Shown here one piece after another: positions 60,839 through 64,000 of a stretch of 64,000 nt of DNA. This stretch comes from Debaryomyces hansenii CBS767 (Eukaryota; Ascomycota; Pichiomycetes; Serinales; Debaryomycetaceae), in NCBI RefSeq assembly GCF_000006445.2, contig NC_006047.2, forward strand, positions 930,001 to 994,000. The letters are read 5' to 3'. A program made the position numbers and the translations under genes. The notes beneath the pieces were generated by a model, which was given only the letters and a program-made list of their open reading frames with translations, searched no databases and was not told the origin of the DNA. How positions within the stretch are numbered: position 1 is the first letter of the stretch; the number at the start of each line of letters is the position of its first letter.

Positions 60839-61576
60839 CTATATAGAATCTGACCAGTTTAAGAAACTTGGCACGTCTTTAGCTATGGCCGAATTAATAC
60901 TTAATTTGCTTAACCATCCAGGTATTGATCCTCCCGGGGTTGAACAGGTAGCCATCTTCCATTCTAGATCATCTGTAGAATTACCATAGAATATCTTTTC
61001 AACCGATGTATACCTAGCATTCACCATTCTTGAGCTTTCACTTTGAAAAAATTTAGGGTCAATTGCTAATGAAATAACGTACGATAACGATTCGGTACGA
61101 GATTTGCAAATATGAATCAATTCAAAAAAAACTCTCCGTTTTAACGGAAACGGGAATTTATACTCTAGTCTGGCTAAGTAAGTAAACGTATCAAAGTCTT
61201 TATTGGGCTTTAGCGTAATTGGTTTAAGCTCATAATCGACAAGTTCGTGAATATATTGTTTTTCATACTCCGTATGTGTTTTCTCTAAACAATTCATGGA
61301 TCCAACGATGTATTCTTCTAGCTTTGAAAAGTATTCCTTTCTATCATTGAAGCTTACCTCTTTTAGTGCTGAAACTCTAGCAGACCAATAATCATCATTG
61401 AGCCTATCATTATGGTAAGTTTGTACATTAATATCACTGTTCAATTTGTTCAATTTGTACGTATACTTCTTATCCTCTTTCCATGTTTTCTCTATAGAAT
61501 CTGTAATACTCTTAGCTTGATTACACAAATCTTCTGAGTCTAAATCACTTATACTTTTTAACGGTGTAGAATTCAT
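60839..61576 (-). CDS. DUF3074/START-like protein
   Basis: This 245-residue protein is all one domain. The core contains DYWSARVSALKEVSFNDRKE, LARLEYKFPFPLKRRVFFEL, ARYTSVEKIFYGNSTDDLEW and CSTPGGSIPGWLSKLSINSA. The 'YW..R.S', 'YKFPFPLKRRVF' and 'PGG.IP.WL....' elements resemble the fungal DUF3074 family, which has the START/Bet v1-like lipid-cavity fold. A lipid or hydrophobic-ligand role is inference. Stop codons of this gene and CCZ1 lie only 4 bp apart, so the transcripts must overlap or end inside each other. Start ATG 61574-61576. Confidence 0.65.
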   Translation of the reverse strand: MNSTPLKSISDLDSEDLCNQAKSITDSIEKTWKEDKKYTYKLNKLNSDINVQTYHNDRLNDDYWSARVSALKEVSFNDRKEYFSKLEEYIVGSMNCLEKTHTEYEKQYIHELVDYELKPITLKPNKDFDTFTYLARLEYKFPFPLKRRVFFELIHICKSRTESLSYVISLAIDPKFFQSESSRMVNARYTSVEKIFYGNSTDDLEWKMATCSTPGGSIPGWLSKLSINSAIAKDVPSFLNWSDSI

Positions 61577-61656
61577 TAGTGGCTCTTTTCCTTGTAGTTA
61601 CTATCTTAGTCTTCTATCTACTTCAAATTTCACAAATAACCTAAACATATACACAA

Positions 61657-61728
61657 GGTTGTATAGTGTAGTGGTTATCACTTTCGGTTTTGATCCGGAC
61701 AACCCCGGTTCGAATCCGGGTACGACCT
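61657..61728 (+). tRNA. tRNA-Gln (anticodon TTG)
   Basis: A 72-nt cloverleaf without intron. Acceptor GGTTGTA pairs with TACGACC (one G-U). The anticodon arm TTCGG-TTTTGAT-CCGGA gives anticodon TTG (Gln, CAA). The T arm is CCCGG-TTCGAAT-CCGGG. The body is almost identical to S. cerevisiae tRNA-Gln(UUG), except paired changes in the acceptor stem. A T7 stop follows. Confidence 0.96.
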
Positions 61729-61731
61729 TTC

Positions 61732-61738
61732 TTTTTTT
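61732..61738 (+). terminator. Pol III oligo-T terminator of tRNA-Gln
   Basis: Seven T residues four bases after the tRNA end. Confidence 0.8.
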
Positions 61739-61957
61739 GCTAATTAATTATGTTCGATGTCGCAACGTATAAATGTCGTCAAAGATTTCTTTGTTTTTGT
61801 TTACAAATTTTGAATTTTTATAGTACAAACGATTAGTATTTCACCGGTTCAGTCTGAAGCATTCAATAGGAATATATTTGTACTTTGAGGATTGTTTTCA
61901 GTAAAATATTGATACATTGAGGACTCCTTTTCGTTTAGTAAGTTCTAATATTAAAAA

Positions 61958-63247
61958 ATGGAAGATACGAGTCCAATAAAACATAAACCTACATCTAGAG
62001 TTATTGACTCGTTGCATTCAGAGATCGATGACTTGAAGAATGAATTAGAGAGCGTAAAATCCTCGCATGATAATTACAAGAAGAATTTCACTGTTGTTTC
62101 TAAGAAAAATGATCTGTTCGTTGACCAATTAGCGAATGCTAAGCATGAAAACGATATGATCAATGCATTATTGAAAAGAAAAGAAAGGAGAATCATCGAT
62201 TTAGAGGACCAGTATAGTGAACTAAGCTCAGCTAATGAATCACTTACATTAAACAATAAAAATATGAAGATTCGATGTGATAATTTGCAGGAGTCTTCTT
62301 CTTCTTCGATTGCTGAATATGAGAGACTAAAGATTGCCTATGACGCATTAATTGCATCTCAGGTTGAATACAAGAGACACTATGAAAAGGAACTTAATGA
62401 TTTGACTTCTAAATTTGAACTCTATAAGAAACAAAACCTCGAAAATTTCAATAATCTAAGCGCCAAATTAACTGACAATGATAAGGATATCGATACGTTA
62501 GTCGAAAGTTTAACAAATAAGAGGAAAACAATGGATAATCTATACGTCAATAAAAATAAGACTGTATTAGATTTTTTATCTAAATTGGCCAAAATTGCAA
62601 AACTTCATGGGCAAGAATCTAAAGCTATATTACAAGACAATGTTGAAAATATTAAGATGTTAGTTGAGAAGTATCCCGATTTACCAATGAAGTTGAATGC
62701 TCTTGAAGAAACCGATCTTGATCTTGAAAGTGTAATTAACGAATCCAACGATACATTGTCTTATTCTTCTTTTGATGATGATACTACGCTTACAAGTTCT
62801 CCGGATTTACTGAGTGACGCAACGTTTAACTCTAAAACGTTGAGTAGAGGAAATTCAATTTCAATGAAAAAAAGAAAGAATAAGAGGAATTCGATTAGAT
62901 TTGATTCCAAGCATAGTTCTGACTTCAATAACCTGCATACTCAAAGTAATGCACCTAGAAGGAGTGCTAGTAATAATAAGACTTCACGAAATACCTTTTC
63001 AGAAATCAATTCTAGGCTTCCAACTCCTCCATCGCATAATGACCATGACACTGTTAAAGACATTATTAATGCTAATAATATTAGTTATCAAAATCAATTA
63101 CAGAACAACCAAAGGACAAACAATAGAAATTCAAATAACAAATCGAAAAGAAGATCGATGTACGGAAATAATAATAGCAATAATGGTCAAAAAGCTGGTA
63201 GTAGACAAAACTCACTCAACAAAAGCTTCAGCGAGGTTAGTATATAA
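61958..63247 (+). CDS. SHE3: mRNA-transport adaptor She3
   Basis: The 429-residue protein has a long N-terminal coiled coil, about residues 18-195 (SLHSEIDDLKNELESVKSSH, NALLKRKERRIIDLEDQYSE, EYKRHYEKELNDLTSKFELY). A short helical part follows, and then a basic, Ser/Asn-rich C-terminal half (MKKRKNKRNSIRF, RRSASNNKTSRN, KSKRRSMYGNN). This matches She3, whose coiled coil binds the type V myosin Myo4 and whose basic C-terminus binds RNA, with She2 in S. cerevisiae. In Candida, She3 carries mRNAs to bud and hyphal tips. Linkage with CCZ1 supports the call. ATG 61958 is preceded by an A-rich leader. Confidence 0.83.
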   Translation: MEDTSPIKHKPTSRVIDSLHSEIDDLKNELESVKSSHDNYKKNFTVVSKKNDLFVDQLANAKHENDMINALLKRKERRIIDLEDQYSELSSANESLTLNNKNMKIRCDNLQESSSSSIAEYERLKIAYDALIASQVEYKRHYEKELNDLTSKFELYKKQNLENFNNLSAKLTDNDKDIDTLVESLTNKRKTMDNLYVNKNKTVLDFLSKLAKIAKLHGQESKAILQDNVENIKMLVEKYPDLPMKLNALEETDLDLESVINESNDTLSYSSFDDDTTLTSSPDLLSDATFNSKTLSRGNSISMKKRKNKRNSIRFDSKHSSDFNNLHTQSNAPRRSASNNKTSRNTFSEINSRLPTPPSHNDHDTVKDIINANNISYQNQLQNNQRTNNRNSNNKSKRRSMYGNNNSNNGQKAGSRQNSLNKSFSEVSI

Positions 63248-63319
63248 AATGGCTACTGTTTCGTTTGCTGGCCCTGTCTATAAATGCGTATAATTCATCA
63301 CCATATCTATCTATATATA

Positions 63320-64000
63320 TTAGACTTTAAAAATAGTAATCGTCCCGTCGTAATAACTCGAAATTAATAAATTAGTCGTTGTTATATCTCTCTTATGTTT
63401 GATTAAAGATTTATAATCGTTTGATTTGACCACATCCGTTTCATTTGGTATTACTAACTTAACTGTACATAACTTGATGCTATTTTGTTTCTCGCGGGGC
63501 TGCTGCTGGCCGCTATTGGATTCTAAGACATCAATTCTTGGAAGTCGTTTGCAATATTTGAATAATTCATTCAAATCAAGATCATATCCTTTGATAAGCC
63601 CATCCCAAAATCCAACAACAAGTAAGCTATTATTAATAGAAACGGACTGAATTCCCGAATGTCTTAAATTATAACGTTTACAATCGCTAATATCATTGAA
63701 TTGAGAAAATTCTTCAGGAATTTTATGAAAAGTTAATTGTTTACCAGCTGAACCACAAATAATTTTATTTTCTTTGTTGTCATACACTAATGATATTATA
63801 GGATATGGGGAGCATGAATCATTCATATAGATCATCTTTATGTGGGGGTCTTTATTTATGATTGTCTTGTCAAAGGATTTTGTTTTATTTCCAAATAATC
63901 CCGCAAGGCCCGATACATTTTTGTCAGGTTTCACTGAATCCGATTTTGCCCCTTCATTTTCGTTGTTAATGGCACCAGAAAAATCAATATGGTATCCAAT
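63320..64000 (-). CDS. ASA1: WD40 protein, 3' part (ASTRA-associated Asa1-like), 5' truncated by window
   Basis: The minus-strand frame is open from the window edge (64000) to the stop at 63320-63322, giving the last 226 residues. It shows WD-type strands: PIISLVYDNKENKIICGSAG KQ, then GIQSVSINNSLLVVGFWDGLIKGYDLD, and a terminal LLISSYYDGTITIFKV. The 'G(I)xSVSI...xVGFWDGxIxxYD' pattern recalls the Asa1/GNB1L family (AGWDxRIRVF). A GTG at 63934 is not the start, since codons continue upstream. Asa1 works with the ASTRA/TTT complex in PIKK stability. Assignment is tentative because the N-terminal blades are outside the window. Confidence 0.5.
   Translation of the reverse strand: MGYHIDFSGAINNENEGAKSDSVKPDKNVSGLAGLFGNKTKSFDKTIINKDPHIKMIYMNDSCSPYPIISLVYDNKENKIICGSAGKQLTFHKIPEEFSQFNDISDCKRYNLRHSGIQSVSINNSLLVVGFWDGLIKGYDLDLNELFKYCKRLPRIDVLESNSGQQQPREKQNSIKLCTVKLVIPNETDVVKSNDYKSLIKHKRDITTTNLLISSYYDGTITIFKV

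Overview
The window is nuclear DNA of an ascomycete budding yeast. It carries compact, almost entirely intronless genes on both strands, AT-rich intergenic DNA, two nuclear tRNA genes with Pol III oligo-T stops, and a full set of Saccharomycotina orthologues. Two conserved positions point to the CUG-Ser clade (Debaryomyces/Scheffersomyces/Candida group). The YPK3 codon just before the kinase VDWW motif is CTG, where AGC kinases usually have Ser/Thr/Ala, and the CTF18 Walker A reads G-P-[CTG]-G-x-G-K-T. CTG was read as Leu in the translations used here, so CTG positions should be read as Ser. I cannot name the species; a Debaryomyces-like yeast is a reasonable guess.

Layout. 1-17 kb: end of a THO-complex WD40 gene (TEX1), CDC24, CIR2 convergent with GDS1, a JmjC protein, the G1 cyclin CLN3, OTU2 and CYC3. 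CDC24, CLN3 and CYC3 are neighbours on S. cerevisiae chromosome I (YAL041W-YAL040C-YAL039C) and CIR2/GDS1 on XV (YOR356W/YOR355W), so this stretch keeps two ancestral blocks interleaved. 17-33 kb: PPR protein CCM1, tRNA-Val, ERF4, PUS4, a FIST-like mitochondrial protein, POA1, YPK3, VPS1, SPE2 and the ADP/ATP carrier. 33-46 kb: a DNF-type lipid flippase, UBC13, a small one-TM protein, and a lineage-specific area with two genes I cannot name. 46-64 kb: NAM7/UPF1, BUD2, SEC14, CTF18 (S. cerevisiae YMR080C/079W/078C with BUD2 inserted), CCZ1 and SHE3 (YBR131W/YBR130C) separated by a DUF3074-like gene and tRNA-Gln, then the 3' part of a WD40 gene (ASA1-like).

Most genes are housekeeping: polarity (CDC24, BUD2), cell cycle (CLN3, CTF18), mitochondria (CIR2, CYC3, CCM1, carrier), membrane traffic and lipids (VPS1, SEC14, CCZ1, flippase, ERF4), and RNA (NAM7, PUS4, SHE3, tRNAs).

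The unusual part is 40.4-44.2 kb. An unidentified low-complexity protein gene starts with a 14-nt exon and an 84-nt intron with a perfect TACTAAC branch point. Its upstream 2 kb carries five CTAATTAG cores (Mcm1/CArG-like), two of them forming a 16-bp inverted repeat. Immediately downstream lies an array of eleven units, each TTCGT followed by a 4-bp-stem hairpin, at about 30-nt spacing, with compensatory changes and G-U wobbles on the + strand. I regard this array, probably in the 3' UTR, as the best candidate for something undescribed.
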